From: Morganella morganii_D
GTDB lineage: Bacteria > Pseudomonadota > Gammaproteobacteria > Enterobacterales > Enterobacteriaceae
Length of the DNA stretch: 64,000 bases
Reading direction: 5' to 3'
Assembly (NCBI GenBank): GCA_044772875.1
Contig: CP173058.1
Location: 3,596,001-3,660,000 of the forward strand
The translations under genes were made by a program, and so were the position numbers. Numbering within the stretch: position 1 is the first letter of the stretch; the number at the start of each line of letters is the position of its first letter. Positions 25,915 through 35,176 of the stretch are shown here, one piece after another. The notes beneath the pieces are model-generated. The model was not told the DNA's origin. It saw nothing but the letters and a program-made list of their open reading frames with translations, and searched no databases.

Positions 25915-26850
25915 TTAAGCCGGAAAAGTTTCGTTTAACACCAGAGATAACAGCGCCTGACGGGCAAAGATCCCGTTACCGGCCTGCCGGAAGTAGTACG
26001 CGTAAGGCGTTTTATCCACATCCGGGGTTATCTCATCGATACGCGGCAGCGGGTGCAGCACTTTCAGGTTCGGCTTCACATTAATAAGATCGCCCGCACG
26101 CAGCACAAACTGGGCTTTGATATTGGCGTATTCGGACGGGTCGAGTCGCTCTTTCTGCACGCGGGTCATATACAGCACATCCAGCTGCGGAAGTACCTCA
26201 TCAATAGAATGATGTTCGCTGTACGTCACCCCTCTTTCATCCAGCATATGCAGGATGTGATTCGGCATCGCCAGGGCCTGCGGGGCAATAAAATGCAGGT
26301 GGTTGCCGCTGAATCTGGACAGCGCCTGTGACAGTGAATGCACGGTACGCCCGTATTTCAGGTCACCGACCATGGCGATATGCAGGTTTTCAAGACGACC
26401 CTGAGTTTCCTGAATGGTAAACAGGTCGAGCAGGGTTTGTGTCGGATGCTGGTTTGCACCGTCACCGGCGTTGATCACCGGCACCTTGCCTGAGAACTCA
26501 GATACCAGCCGTGCCGCCCCTTCCTGCGGGTGGCGCATCACGATGGCATCTGCGTACTGACTGATCACACTCATCGTATCGGCCAGGGTTTCTCCTTTTT
26601 TGCCCAGCGAGGTGTTGCTGCTGTCTGAAAAGCCGACAACAGAAGCACCCAGGCGCTGAATGGCGGTTTCAAAAGAGAGCCGCGTGCGGGTTGAGGCCTC
26701 GAAGAAGCAGCTGGCGATCACTTTGTGCTTCAGTAATTCAGGCTGAGGGCGTTGCTTCAGCGCCGCGGCAGTGTTTAATACCAGTTCCAGCTCATCACGA
26801 CTGAGGTCGTTAATCGAGATGATATCGCGCAGGTATAACGGATTTGCCAT
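25915..26850 (-). CDS. pyrB: Aspartate carbamoyltransferase catalytic chain
   Basis: PyrB makes N-carbamoyl-L-aspartate in pyrimidine synthesis. The 311-residue product is of standard length. The carbamoyl phosphate-binding motif is FFEASTRTRLSFETAIQRLG (about 49-68), with HPQEGAARL, GDGANQHPTQTLLDLFTI and the C-terminal HPLPRIDEI. It is co-transcribed with pyrI behind the attenuator. Confidence 0.98.
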   Translation of the reverse strand: MANPLYLRDIISINDLSRDELELVLNTAAALKQRPQPELLKHKVIASCFFEASTRTRLSFETAIQRLGASVVGFSDSSNTSLGKKGETLADTMSVISQYADAIVMRHPQEGAARLVSEFSGKVPVINAGDGANQHPTQTLLDLFTIQETQGRLENLHIAMVGDLKYGRTVHSLSQALSRFSGNHLHFIAPQALAMPNHILHMLDERGVTYSEHHSIDEVLPQLDVLYMTRVQKERLDPSEYANIKAQFVLRAGDLINVKPNLKVLHPLPRIDEITPDVDKTPYAYYFRQAGNGIFARQALLSLVLNETFPA

Positions 26851-26876
26851 TGGGGTCTCCTCATGTTCGGCCAGGC

Positions 26877-26903
26877 AAAAAAAAACCCCTCAACTGAGGG
26901 GTT
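26877..26903 (-). terminator. UTP-sensitive attenuator of pyrBI
   Basis: On the minus strand AACCCCTC pairs with GAGGGGTT around a four-base loop and is followed by nine T residues, 27 bp upstream of pyrB. The pyrL stop lies within the stem, so a translating ribosome close to RNA polymerase would prevent the hairpin from forming, as in the known pyrBI attenuation mechanism. Confidence 0.9.
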
Positions 26904-27009
26904 CTGAAATAAATACGGGGGAATGGCAAACATTGCCGCGTTGCGGCTGTCCGTGATATGTCACATTGTCCGGCACCGGCTTTACGGTGCTGATAGTCAC
27001 AATGACCAT
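26890..27009 (-). CDS. pyrL: pyrBI leader peptide
   Basis: A 39-codon frame (MVIVTISTVKPVPDNVTYHG...) begins at the ATG at 27009 after GGGAGGAAACA, a strong ribosome binding site, and ends at a TGA within the attenuator stem. The sequence is not like the E. coli PyrL peptide, which is expected because only translation matters. A T-rich stretch (GTATTTATTTC on the minus strand) before the stem could supply the UTP-dependent pause. Confidence 0.82.
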   Translation of the reverse strand: MVIVTISTVKPVPDNVTYHGQPQRGNVCHSPVFISEPLS

Positions 27010-27115
27010 TGTTTCCTCCCGACAAAATTGCGGGGCATTATACGCAACCTGCAACCGGGCGCAAGCGTTTGACATCACTTTTTTGTGTGAAATTTATGCA
27101 ACGCCGCCGGTGAAT

Positions 27116-28129
27116 TTAAAATTGTATGTTTTTTGAAAGAGATGCAACCATCACTGCTTTGATGGAATGCAGCCGGTTTTCTGCCTGGTCAAACACCACG
27201 CTGTGTTTTGATTCAAACACGTCATCGGTGACTTCAATACCGTTGGTAAAACTGTACTCTTTCGCGAGGGATTGTCCCATCGTGGTTTCCGTATCGTGGA
27301 ATGCCGGCAGGCAGTGCATAAAGATAACATCCGGATTATGTGTTTTATCAACCACATCCTGATTCACCTGATACGGTGTCAGCAGCTTAATCCGCTCTGC
27401 CCAGACCTCTTTTGCCTCTCCCATGGAGACCCACACATCGGTGTACAGCACATCCGCATCTTTTACCCCCTCTGCCACATCTGCGGTCAGGGTGATTTTA
27501 CCGCCGGTCAGTTCAGCGGCTTTGCGGCACTGCGCGATAAGGGTTTCTGACGGCTGACACCCGGCCGGTGCCACCAGCCGGACATCCATCCCGGTCACGG
27601 CGGCCATTTCAGCAATGGTATTCCCCATGTTATTACGGGCATCGCCTAAATATGCAAATTTGATTTCAGACAGCGGCTTTTTCACATGCTCCTGAATGGT
27701 CAGTAAATCTGCAATCAGCTGTGTCGGATGAAACTCATCTGTCAGCCCGTTCCAGACCGGAACACCGGAATAGTGTGCGAGTGCTTCGGCGGATTTCTGG
27801 GAATAACCGCGAAACTGAATACCGTCATACATCCGGCCCAGCACCCTGGCGGTATCTTTGATGGATTCTTTATGGCCGATTTGGTTGCCTGACGAACCCA
27901 GGAATGTCACCTGTGCACCCTGATCGTAAGCACCCACTTCAAAGGCACAGCGGGTACGGGTGGAGTCTTTTTCAAAAATCAGCGCAATATTTTTGCCTTT
28001 CATCAGCGGCTGTTCCGAGCCGGTTTTTTTTGCGTGTTTCAGATAAGCAGAAAGATTGAGCAGTTTTTCGATATCGGCAGGTTTATAGTCAAGTAACCGC
28101 AAAAATGACTGTTGATAAAATGGATTCAT
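27116..28129 (-). CDS. argI: Ornithine carbamoyltransferase
   Basis: Makes citrulline from ornithine and carbamoyl phosphate in arginine synthesis. I start at the ATG at 28129 (MNPFYQQSFLRLLDYKPADI), giving 337 residues, the usual length. Key motifs are the carbamoyl phosphate site EKDSTRTRCAFEVGAYDQGA, HPTQ, the SMG ornithine loop (VWVSMGEAKE) and the catalytic HCLPAFHD. It is named argI because it lies between pyrLBI and rraB, as in E. coli; argF would be equally valid. The gene is divergent from rraB with ARG boxes in between. Confidence 0.96.
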   Translation of the reverse strand: MNPFYQQSFLRLLDYKPADIEKLLNLSAYLKHAKKTGSEQPLMKGKNIALIFEKDSTRTRCAFEVGAYDQGAQVTFLGSSGNQIGHKESIKDTARVLGRMYDGIQFRGYSQKSAEALAHYSGVPVWNGLTDEFHPTQLIADLLTIQEHVKKPLSEIKFAYLGDARNNMGNTIAEMAAVTGMDVRLVAPAGCQPSETLIAQCRKAAELTGGKITLTADVAEGVKDADVLYTDVWVSMGEAKEVWAERIKLLTPYQVNQDVVDKTHNPDVIFMHCLPAFHDTETTMGQSLAKEYSFTNGIEVTDDVFESKHSVVFDQAENRLHSIKAVMVASLSKNIQF

Positions 28130-28141
28130 ATCTGTTTCTCC

Positions 28142-28180
28142 GGTGAATTTACATTCAACATAAATCAATAAAAATTCATT
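28142..28180 (-). promoter_or_regulatory. Tandem ARG boxes for ArgR
   Basis: TGAATTTACATTCA (28144-28157) is a perfect core ARG box. A second, weaker box (core around ATCAATAAAAATTCA, 28164-28178) follows at the normal close spacing. They lie 15-50 bp upstream of argI, consistent with ArgR repression by arginine. Confidence 0.85.
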
Positions 28181-28275
28181 TGCAACATCAACAGGAAATT
28201 CTTTTTTATTATGGGTGGCTCAATTGGCGTGGCTGTGGGAGAATGCGCGGGTATCACTTATCAGAGGACATGGCC

Positions 28276-28683
28276 ATGTCAGAATTAGATGCGTTTTTAG
28301 AAGAACAGCGCGAAGAAACCCGTGCGATTATTGCAGAACTGCTGGAAGACGGCAGCGATCCTGATGCGCAATACACCATTGAACACCATTTTTCGAGTGA
28401 GAATTACGACAAGCTGGAAAAGGCGGCAGTTGAAGCTTTCAAACTGGGTTATGAAGTGACGGATGCCGAAGAACTGGAAGTGGAAGGCGGCCAGGTAGTG
28501 TTATGCTGCGATATCATCAGTGAGTGTGGCCTGACAGCGGAACATATCGATGCTCAGGTAGAGCAGCTGGCGCGTCTGGCAGAAAAAATGGATGTGGATT
28601 ACGACGGCTGGGGTACCTATTTTGAAGACCCGGATGCCGAAGATGAAGATGACGACGATGCTGATGAGGCACCGTTACACTGA
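28276..28683 (+). CDS. rraB: Ribonuclease E inhibitor RraB
   Basis: RraB binds RNase E and modulates degradosome activity. The 135-residue product contains FLEEQREETRAIIAELLEDG, the VEAFKLGYEVTDAEELEVEG core and a very acidic C terminus (DPDAEDEDDDDADEAPLH), all family features. I choose the ATG at 28276; one two codons earlier (28270, after GAGG) is also possible. It is followed by a terminator. Confidence 0.94.
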   Translation: MSELDAFLEEQREETRAIIAELLEDGSDPDAQYTIEHHFSSENYDKLEKAAVEAFKLGYEVTDAEELEVEGGQVVLCCDIISECGLTAEHIDAQVEQLARLAEKMDVDYDGWGTYFEDPDAEDEDDDDADEAPLH

Positions 28684-28701
28684 TCATCTGCCGTGACTGA
28701 A

Positions 28702-28725
28702 AAACCTGCCGAGGCAGGTTTTTTT
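28702..28725 (+). terminator. Intrinsic terminator after rraB
   Basis: AAACCTGCC pairs with GGCAGGTTT around a two-base centre, followed by T residues, 18 bp after the rraB stop. Confidence 0.85.
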
Positions 28726-28736
28726 GTGTCAGCGGC

Positions 28737-29069
28737 TCAGGCAGTGACTGAGAAGACGGACTTCAGCGGGGTCGGGCGTTCACGCCGTGAGTCGGTCTGA
28801 CTGTCGCGTATCAGCGGACGCAGCGGTGCACAGCCCGGAAATTCGATATCCTGAATATTGATATCATCTTCCGCGTCTTTCATTGCCTCAATGGTCTGAT
28901 AGAGTACCGGGCCTTTCTGTGTTCTTATCTGCGGGCTGCGGCTTTCTCCCTGCCATCCTTGTTGCTGTATTTCTGTCTGCTCATCGCGGCATGACGGCTC
29001 TTTGGCCGGTGTTTGCCGTGGTGCAGTGGTATACAACAGGTCATTCATTCCGTGAATAGTACTGATCAT
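28737..29069 (-). CDS. Hypothetical protein, 110 residues
   Basis: I do not recognise a family. The ATG at 29069 follows CAGGAGATCAGG, a good ribosome binding site, which is the main support for a real gene. The product (MISTIHGMNDLLYTTAPRQT...) is hydrophilic, rich in Gln, Arg and Thr, with no signal peptide, membrane helix or cysteine pattern, and is probably partly disordered. It lies between rraB and yjgM; in E. coli miaE occupies a nearby position but this is unrelated. It could be a lineage-specific protein. Confidence 0.5.
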   Translation of the reverse strand: MISTIHGMNDLLYTTAPRQTPAKEPSCRDEQTEIQQQGWQGESRSPQIRTQKGPVLYQTIEAMKDAEDDINIQDIEFPGCAPLRPLIRDSQTDSRRERPTPLKSVFSVTA

Positions 29070-29218
29070 CCTGATCTCCTGTCTGTCAGCTATAAAATGT
29101 GACATCCATCACATATGTAGTAACTGTAAGAGAAACGGCAGAGAGGAACTATCAGAAAAGCACCGGAAATTTTTACCGGAAAAGCAGATACCGGCCGGGT
29201 TTACGGCCGGTCAGGGAA

Positions 29219-29728
29219 TTATGCAGTGAAGACTTTCAGCATACGGACTTCACAATCGCTGTGGCCGGTGTTACCCAGCGGGGCGTCAAGGAAGATAAAC
29301 CCGAGCTTTTCATACAGCTTAATTGCAGCCTGAAGGTCAGCAGTGGTTTCCAGGTAGCACTGGCTGTAACCTTCCGCTTCAGCAAATTCCAATGCCTGAA
29401 GGGCGATTTTTTTCGCCAGTCCTTTGCCGCGCAGGCGGGAAGATATGTACATTTTCTGTAATTCGGCGGTTTTTCCGTCGCCCCCTGCAAGGCCGGAAAC
29501 ACCGCCGCCGCCGAGGATCTCTCCATCCAGCTCAATCACCCAGTATGCGGCACGCGGCTGACTGTAAACCTCATATAAGGTGTCCAGAATCGGGTCAGCA
29601 ACCGCAAAGCCTTTGTCAGCGGTCAGACCATGTTCAGCAGATACCGCGCGGATCACCTGTGCGATACCGGGGTTATCTTCCGGGCGGATCAGACGGAGGG
29701 TGTAGTTTTCTGTTGTGTTGCTTGTCAT
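29219..29728 (-). CDS. yjgM: GNAT-family acetyltransferase YjgM
   Basis: A GNAT-fold acetyltransferase matching YjgM. Motif A is LQKMYISSRLRGKGLAKKIA, preceded by the core strand GEILGGGGVSGLAGGDGKTA and followed by CYLETTADLQAAIKLYEKLG and the C-terminal GNTGHSDCEVRMLKV. I place the start at 29728 (MTSNTTENYTLRLIRPEDNP, 169 residues); an ATG three codons earlier (29737) is equally possible because the ribosome binding site is weak. It lies upstream of valS as in E. coli. The acceptor substrate is uncertain. Confidence 0.88.
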   Translation of the reverse strand: MTSNTTENYTLRLIRPEDNPGIAQVIRAVSAEHGLTADKGFAVADPILDTLYEVYSQPRAAYWVIELDGEILGGGGVSGLAGGDGKTAELQKMYISSRLRGKGLAKKIALQALEFAEAEGYSQCYLETTADLQAAIKLYEKLGFIFLDAPLGNTGHSDCEVRMLKVFTA

Positions 29729-29870
29729 GGATATCATTATCTCATTATTTTTATTGTGAAAAGTAAAGCCGGGGGATAAACCTGAGGGGCGATTACTGTG
29801 AATATCGTACAGAAATGATAAATATGATAATAAATAATTATCACTCAAAGTAAACAGCAGAATGAGGGAT

Positions 29871-29898
29871 AAAAAAAACCAGCCCGGAGGCTGGTTTT
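29871..29898 (-). terminator. Intrinsic terminator after valS
   Basis: On the minus strand AAAACCAGCC pairs with GGCTGGTTTT and runs into eight T residues, 21 bp after the valS stop. Confidence 0.88.
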
Positions 29899-29919
29899 GT
29901 TACTCAGATAAGGTCAGGA

Positions 29920-32817
29920 TCACAGGGCTGCGATCGTGGCTTTCTGAGCAATCAGCTTTTCTTTGGCTTCACGGTTCGCGGTGAGACGCTCACGCTCTTT
30001 GGCAACCACAGCTTCCGGTGCACGGCTGACAAAGCCTTCATTCGCCAGCTTACCTTCGATAGCCGCAATTTCTTTCTCCGTTTTTTCCAGCTCTTTATCC
30101 AGACGCGCCAGTTCGTCGTCTTTGTTGATAAGATCTGCCATCGGGATCAGGATTTCCGCGCCTTCCACCAGCTTGGTGACACAAACCGGTGCAGTTTCGC
30201 CTTCTGCCATCACACGGACGGATTCCAGACGTGCCATCGCTTTCAGGAAGTTACTGTTTTCCGCAACACGTCGCTGTGTATCAGCACTTGCCCCGCGCAG
30301 CATCACATCCAGCGGCTTGCCTGGTGCGATATTCATTTCAGCACGGATATTACGTACCGCAACGATTGTCTCTTTGATCCACTCCAGGTCACGCAGTGCC
30401 TGCTCATCGTTCAGGGACGTATCGTATTCCGGGAACGGCTGAAGCATGATGGTATCGCCTTCAGTGCCGGTGACCACTTTCACGCGCTGCCAGATGGTTT
30501 CCGTGATAAACGGAATAATCGGGTGGGCAAGACGCAACAGGGATTCCAGAACAGTGATCAGGGTATGACGCGCCGCACGTTTCTGTGCATCTGTTCCTTT
30601 ATGAACTGCCGGTTTGGACAGCTCCAGATACCAGTCACAGAACTGGTTCCAGGTGAATTCATACAGAATATTAGACGCAATATCAAAGCGGTAGGTATCC
30701 AGCGCTTCGCGGTATGCTTTCACTGTATTGTTATATTCCGCCAGGATCCAGCGGTCGGCCAGGGAGAATTCCATCTCACCGCCGTTCTGACCACAGTCTT
30801 TCTCTTCGGTATTCATCAGCACGAAACGGCTGGCGTTCCACAGCTTGTTACAGAAGTTACGGTAACCGGACAGACGTTTCATATCCCAGTTGATATCACG
30901 GCCGGTAGAAGCCAGTGCCGCCAGGGTAAAGCGCAGGGCATCTGTACCGTGTGCTTCAATCCCTTCCGGGAATTGTTTTTCAGTCCGTTTGGCGATTTTT
31001 TCCGCCATCTGCGGCTGCATCATATTGCCGGTTCGTTTTTCCAGCAGTGCCGGCAGGGAGATACCGTCGATCATATCCAGCGGGTCAATCACGTTCCCTT
31101 TGGATTTCGACATCTTCTGACCTTCCTCATCACGGATCAGACCCGTCATGTAGATGGTTTTGAACGGGATCTGCGATTTGCCGTTTTCATCTTTGATGAA
31201 GTGCATGGTCATCATGATCATGCGGGCGATCCAGAAGAAAATGATGTCGAAGCCGCTGACCAGCACGCTGGTCGGGTGGAATGCTTTCAGTTCCGGTGTG
31301 TTTTCCGGCCAGCCCAGGGTTGAGAATGTCCACAGGCCGGAAGAGAACCAGGTATCCAGCACGTCTTCATCCTGGCGCAGTTCAACCATCGCCGGGATAT
31401 TGTTTTCGCGGCGGACTTCGTCTTCGTCGCGACCGACATACACATTACCCTGATTGTCATACCAGGCCGGGATACGGTGACCCCACCACAGCTGGCGGGA
31501 TATACACCAGTCCTGAATATCACGCATCCAGGAAAAGTACATGTTTTCGTACTGCTTAGGCACGAACCGGATATCGCCGTCTTCCACGGCTTTGATGGCT
31601 TCTTTCGCCAGCGGGGCAGTGCGCACATACCACTGGTCGGTCAGCATCGGCTCAATAACCACGCCGCCGCGATCGCCGTAAGGCACAGTCAGGTCGTGCG
31701 GTTTGATCTCTTCCAGCATGCCGAGTTCTTCAAACTCTTTAACGATCGCTTTACGTGCTGCGAAACGCTCCATACCACGGTAAGCGGCCGGGATTTCACT
31801 GCTGCATGCGTCAGTCACTTCGCCGTTGGTATCAAACACCTCTGCTTCGGTGCGGATATTACCGTCGAAGTCCATGATGTTAATCATAGTCAGCTGGTGG
31901 CGTTTACCGACTTCATAGTCGTTGAAGTCGTGTGCCGGGGTGATTTTCACACAACCGGTGCCCTTTTCCATATCCGCGTGTTCGTCACCGAGGATCGGAA
32001 TGCGGCGGTTGACGATCGGCAGAATAATGTCTTTACCGATCAGATCCTTGTAACGCGGATCTTCCGGGTTGACCGCCACACCGGTATCACCGAGCATGGT
32101 TTCCGGACGCGTAGTGGCGACCACCAGGTAATCTTTACCGTCGGCGGTTTTCGCGCCGTCCGCCAGCGGATAACGGATATGCCACATGAAGCCTTTGACG
32201 TCACGGTTTTCCACTTCCAGGTCAGAAATTGCGGTGTGCAGTTTCGGATCCCAGTTAACCAGGCGCTTACCACGGTAAATCAGGTTATCTTTATACAGGC
32301 GGACAAACGCCTCTTTTACGGCGGAAGACAGGCCTTCATCCATGGTGAAGCGCTCGCGCTCCCAGTCCACGGAGTTACCCAGACGGCGCATCTGATTGGA
32401 GATATTACCGCCGGATTCCGCTTTCCATTCCCAGATTTTACCGATAAAGCCTTCACGGCCGTAATCGTGACGGGTTTTGCCTTCTTCTGCGGCGATCTTG
32501 CGCTCAACAACCATTTGTGTCGCGATACCGGCGTGGTCAGTCCCTGACTGCCACAGGGTGTTTTTGCCCTGCATGCGCTGGTAGCGGATCATGGTATCCA
32601 TAATGGTCTGCTGGAAAGCATGGCCCATATGCAGGTTACCGGTGACGTTCGGCGGCGGGATCACGATACAGAAGCTTTCTTTGTCTGTTCTGCCGTTTGG
32701 TTTGAAATAGCCGCTTTTTTCCCAGTGGGTATAAAGAGGACCTTCGATTTCCGTTGGATTATAGGTTTTATCCAGGGATGGCTCGCAGGCCTGTTGGTTG
32801 TCGGTTGTCTTTTCCAT
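29920..32817 (-). CDS. valS: Valyl-tRNA synthetase
   Basis: Class I aminoacyl-tRNA synthetase that charges tRNA-Val and edits threonine. The 965-residue product is near the family length. The HIGH motif is PNVTGNLHMGHAF (about 52-64) and the KMSKS loop is EGQKMSKSKGNV. The editing domain lies between (TRPETMLGDTGVAV), an anticodon-binding domain follows, and the C terminus is a basic coiled coil (ELARLDKELEKTEKEIAAIE). It is followed by holC 16 bp downstream after the pepA unit, the conserved pepA-holC-valS order. Long antisense open frames here are shadows. Confidence 0.98.
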   Translation of the reverse strand: MEKTTDNQQACEPSLDKTYNPTEIEGPLYTHWEKSGYFKPNGRTDKESFCIVIPPPNVTGNLHMGHAFQQTIMDTMIRYQRMQGKNTLWQSGTDHAGIATQMVVERKIAAEEGKTRHDYGREGFIGKIWEWKAESGGNISNQMRRLGNSVDWERERFTMDEGLSSAVKEAFVRLYKDNLIYRGKRLVNWDPKLHTAISDLEVENRDVKGFMWHIRYPLADGAKTADGKDYLVVATTRPETMLGDTGVAVNPEDPRYKDLIGKDIILPIVNRRIPILGDEHADMEKGTGCVKITPAHDFNDYEVGKRHQLTMINIMDFDGNIRTEAEVFDTNGEVTDACSSEIPAAYRGMERFAARKAIVKEFEELGMLEEIKPHDLTVPYGDRGGVVIEPMLTDQWYVRTAPLAKEAIKAVEDGDIRFVPKQYENMYFSWMRDIQDWCISRQLWWGHRIPAWYDNQGNVYVGRDEDEVRRENNIPAMVELRQDEDVLDTWFSSGLWTFSTLGWPENTPELKAFHPTSVLVSGFDIIFFWIARMIMMTMHFIKDENGKSQIPFKTIYMTGLIRDEEGQKMSKSKGNVIDPLDMIDGISLPALLEKRTGNMMQPQMAEKIAKRTEKQFPEGIEAHGTDALRFTLAALASTGRDINWDMKRLSGYRNFCNKLWNASRFVLMNTEEKDCGQNGGEMEFSLADRWILAEYNNTVKAYREALDTYRFDIASNILYEFTWNQFCDWYLELSKPAVHKGTDAQKRAARHTLITVLESLLRLAHPIIPFITETIWQRVKVVTGTEGDTIMLQPFPEYDTSLNDEQALRDLEWIKETIVAVRNIRAEMNIAPGKPLDVMLRGASADTQRRVAENSNFLKAMARLESVRVMAEGETAPVCVTKLVEGAEILIPMADLINKDDELARLDKELEKTEKEIAAIEGKLANEGFVSRAPEAVVAKERERLTANREAKEKLIAQKATIAAL

Positions 32818-32833
32818 TTTTAATCTTTGTTTA

Positions 32834-33283
32834 TCAGTAAGCTGGCGGCGTGGCCATGGTCATCGTAAAGCCGACGCTGCGATAGATTTTATATCGCTCG
32901 CGCGCCAACTGTTTTAATTGTTCATCGATAGGCACAAAGTCTATCACTTCACGGAAGGTTGTCGCAAAATCTGTGAACTGCGGCAGCAGGGTGATGAGCA
33001 AATCACGCGGGGAATTTCCGCGTTTCTGCGGCCAGCACAGCTCGACCGGTGCGCCGTAACGCGGCCCTTCTCCGGCTAAATTATGCGGAACAAAGGCATC
33101 GGGTTCCCGTGCCCAGAGGGCTTCGTCCAGTTTCTCCGCCTGCTGTTGTGACTCACAGGCGATAAGCACCCGTTTCCCGCTGCGCCAGGCTTCACCCGCC
33201 AGATGACAGGTCAGCCACTCGTGGGCCTCAAGGTCATCAAAAGGGGATGGTTGTTCCATCAGATAGAAGGTGGCGTTTTTCAT
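32834..33283 (-). CDS. holC: DNA polymerase III chi subunit
   Basis: Chi binds psi (HolD) in the clamp loader and contacts single-strand binding protein. The 149-residue product has the family length and features: KNATFYLMEQPSPFDDLEAH, the SSB-contacting LITLLPQFTDFATTFREVID region, and DEALWAREPDAFVPHNLAGE. It lies between pepA and valS. Confidence 0.95.
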   Translation of the reverse strand: MKNATFYLMEQPSPFDDLEAHEWLTCHLAGEAWRSGKRVLIACESQQQAEKLDEALWAREPDAFVPHNLAGEGPRYGAPVELCWPQKRGNSPRDLLITLLPQFTDFATTFREVIDFVPIDEQLKQLARERYKIYRSVGFTMTMATPPAY

Positions 33284-33300
33284 AATATCTCTGATAGCAG

Positions 33301-33332
33301 AAAAGGGGATTGTTCAGGATAGCACAATCCCC
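33301..33332 (-). terminator. Intrinsic terminator after pepA
   Basis: GGGGATTGT pairs with ACAATCCCC around a ten-base loop; on the minus strand TTTTC follows. It lies between pepA and holC, so holC-valS may also have its own promoter or depend on readthrough. Confidence 0.6.
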
Positions 33333-33380
33333 CCGTTACCTTTATGCTTTTTCCGGGCCGCAAAAGCCCGGTATTTCCGG

Positions 33381-34892
33381 TCAGTCGTCGGTGCTGATAC
33401 CCGCACGATTTAACAGGAATTGTGACAGCAGTGCAACCGGCCGGCCTGTCGCCCCTTTATTTTTTCCGGAGCGCCATGCAGTCCCTGCGATATCCAGATG
33501 TGCCCAGTTATAACGGGTAGCAAAACGGGACAGGAAACAGCCCGCTGTAATTGCGCCGCCGGGACGGCCGCCGGTGTTTGCCAGATCCGCAAAATTGGAC
33601 TCGATCTGCTCGTAGAACTCTTCTGCCAGCGGCAGACGCCATGCACGGTCACCCGCCTGTTCAGAGGCATTCAGTAACTCGTGCGCCAGCGGGTTGTGGT
33701 TCGCCATCAGGCCGCTGAAGTGGTTACCGAGTGCGACCACGCAGGCACCGGTCAGTGTGGCGATATCAATGACCGTTTCCGGGTCAAAACGCTCGGCGTA
33801 GGTCAGGGTGTCACACAGTACCAGCCGGCCTTCCGCATCCGTATTGAGCACTTCGACAGTCTGCCCGGACATGGTGGTGAGGATATCTCCCGGACGATAC
33901 GCATTGCCGCCGGGCATGTTTTCACAGCCTGCGAGAATACCGATTACATTGAGCGGCAGGCCCAGTTCGGCCACCACGCGCATCACACCGTAGACCGTTG
34001 CCGCGCCGCACATGTCGTATTTCATCTCATCCATGCCGTCAGCCGGTTTGATGGAAATACCACCGGAGTCAAAGGTCAGGCCTTTGCCGGCTAACACGAT
34101 CGGACGCGCTTCCGGATCCGGATTACCTTTATATTCAATCACCGACATCAGGGATTCATTACGTGATCCCTGGCCGACCGCCAGATACGCCAGCATGCCC
34201 AGTTCTTTCATCTGCTCTTCGCCGATAACACGGGTACTGAGCACCGGCGAATTGCTGTCTGCCAGCTGACGCGCCTGAGATGCCAGATAGGCGGCATTAC
34301 AGATGTTCGGCGGCATATTGGCCAGATCTTTCGCAGCCTTGATACCGGCGGCAATCGCAAGGCCGTGGCTGATCGCTTTCTCGCCGGTCGGCAGTTCGCG
34401 GCGGGTCGGTACATTGAAGACCAGCTTACGCAGCGGACGGCGCAATTCAGTTTTGTTACTCTTCAGCTGATCAAAGACATAGAGGGATTCTTTGGCTGTT
34501 TCAACCGCCTGCCGGACTTTCCAGTAGTTGTTGCGGCCTTTGACATGTAACTCGGTCAGAAAACAGACGGCTTCCATTGACCCGGTTTCATTCAGGGTAT
34601 TGATAGTCGTCCGGATAATCTGTTTGTACTGACGTTCATCCAGTTCACGTTCTTTCCCGCAGCCGATTAACAGGATACGCTCGGACAGGACATTCGGGAC
34701 ATGGTGCAGCAGCAGAGACTGCCCGACCTTGCCCTCCAGCTCGCCGCGGCGCAGCAGAGCACTGATGTAGCCGTCGCTGATTTTGTCGAGCTGCTCCACC
34801 ACAGGAGACAGACGACGCGGTTCGAAAACCCCGACCACAATACAAGCACTGCGCTGCTTTTCCGGGCTGCCGCTTTTTACACTAAACTCCAT
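33381..34892 (-). CDS. pepA: Leucyl aminopeptidase A
   Basis: A hexameric M17 metallo-aminopeptidase that in E. coli also binds DNA as an accessory factor in Xer recombination at cer and in carAB control. The 503-residue product has the family length. The signature NTDAEGRLVL (about 352-361) is present with metal ligands in LVLAGKGLTFDSGGISIKPA and YDMCGAATV. The N-terminal DNA-binding domain begins MEFSVKSGSPEKQRSACIVV. It is divergent from lptF. Confidence 0.97.
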   Translation of the reverse strand: MEFSVKSGSPEKQRSACIVVGVFEPRRLSPVVEQLDKISDGYISALLRRGELEGKVGQSLLLHHVPNVLSERILLIGCGKERELDERQYKQIIRTTINTLNETGSMEAVCFLTELHVKGRNNYWKVRQAVETAKESLYVFDQLKSNKTELRRPLRKLVFNVPTRRELPTGEKAISHGLAIAAGIKAAKDLANMPPNICNAAYLASQARQLADSNSPVLSTRVIGEEQMKELGMLAYLAVGQGSRNESLMSVIEYKGNPDPEARPIVLAGKGLTFDSGGISIKPADGMDEMKYDMCGAATVYGVMRVVAELGLPLNVIGILAGCENMPGGNAYRPGDILTTMSGQTVEVLNTDAEGRLVLCDTLTYAERFDPETVIDIATLTGACVVALGNHFSGLMANHNPLAHELLNASEQAGDRAWRLPLAEEFYEQIESNFADLANTGGRPGGAITAGCFLSRFATRYNWAHLDIAGTAWRSGKNKGATGRPVALLSQFLLNRAGISTDD

Positions 34893-35176
34893 GCGCTCTC
34901 CTGAATCTTAAAGACAAAGACATCTGCTGCCGCTAAAATATAGCGTTCGCACTAATCTGCACCATCGATTATAAACAGTTTATGATAAGCTGTGTGCGCA
35001 CTTTATGAGTCCTGAATATCACGAAAATTCCGTTTCTTTCCGGATAGGAAGGAAAAAAGCGTAGTCTGATACCGGAATCATCCTCAGGCCGGCAAAATAA
35101 TGCACACAAATAGTCAACACAGAACGAAGTTAGCTATTTTCATGCAAAAACACAAGTTTTCACAGGCGTATTAAGC
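34893..35176. promoter_or_regulatory. Divergent pepA/lptF promoter region
   Basis: 284 bp with no gene. It is expected to hold the pepA promoter and the lptFG promoter. Candidate -10-like stretches are AT-rich (for example TATAGC at 34942-34947 and TTTATGATAAGC near 34980), but I could not fix either promoter. Confidence 0.4.

Noticed and set aside
30523..31323. 266-codon plus-strand open frame
   Set aside because: Also antisense to valS; no start context and no recognisable protein.
31477..32547. 356-codon plus-strand open frame
   Set aside because: It is antisense to valS, has no family features, and its composition reflects the valS codons read backwards.
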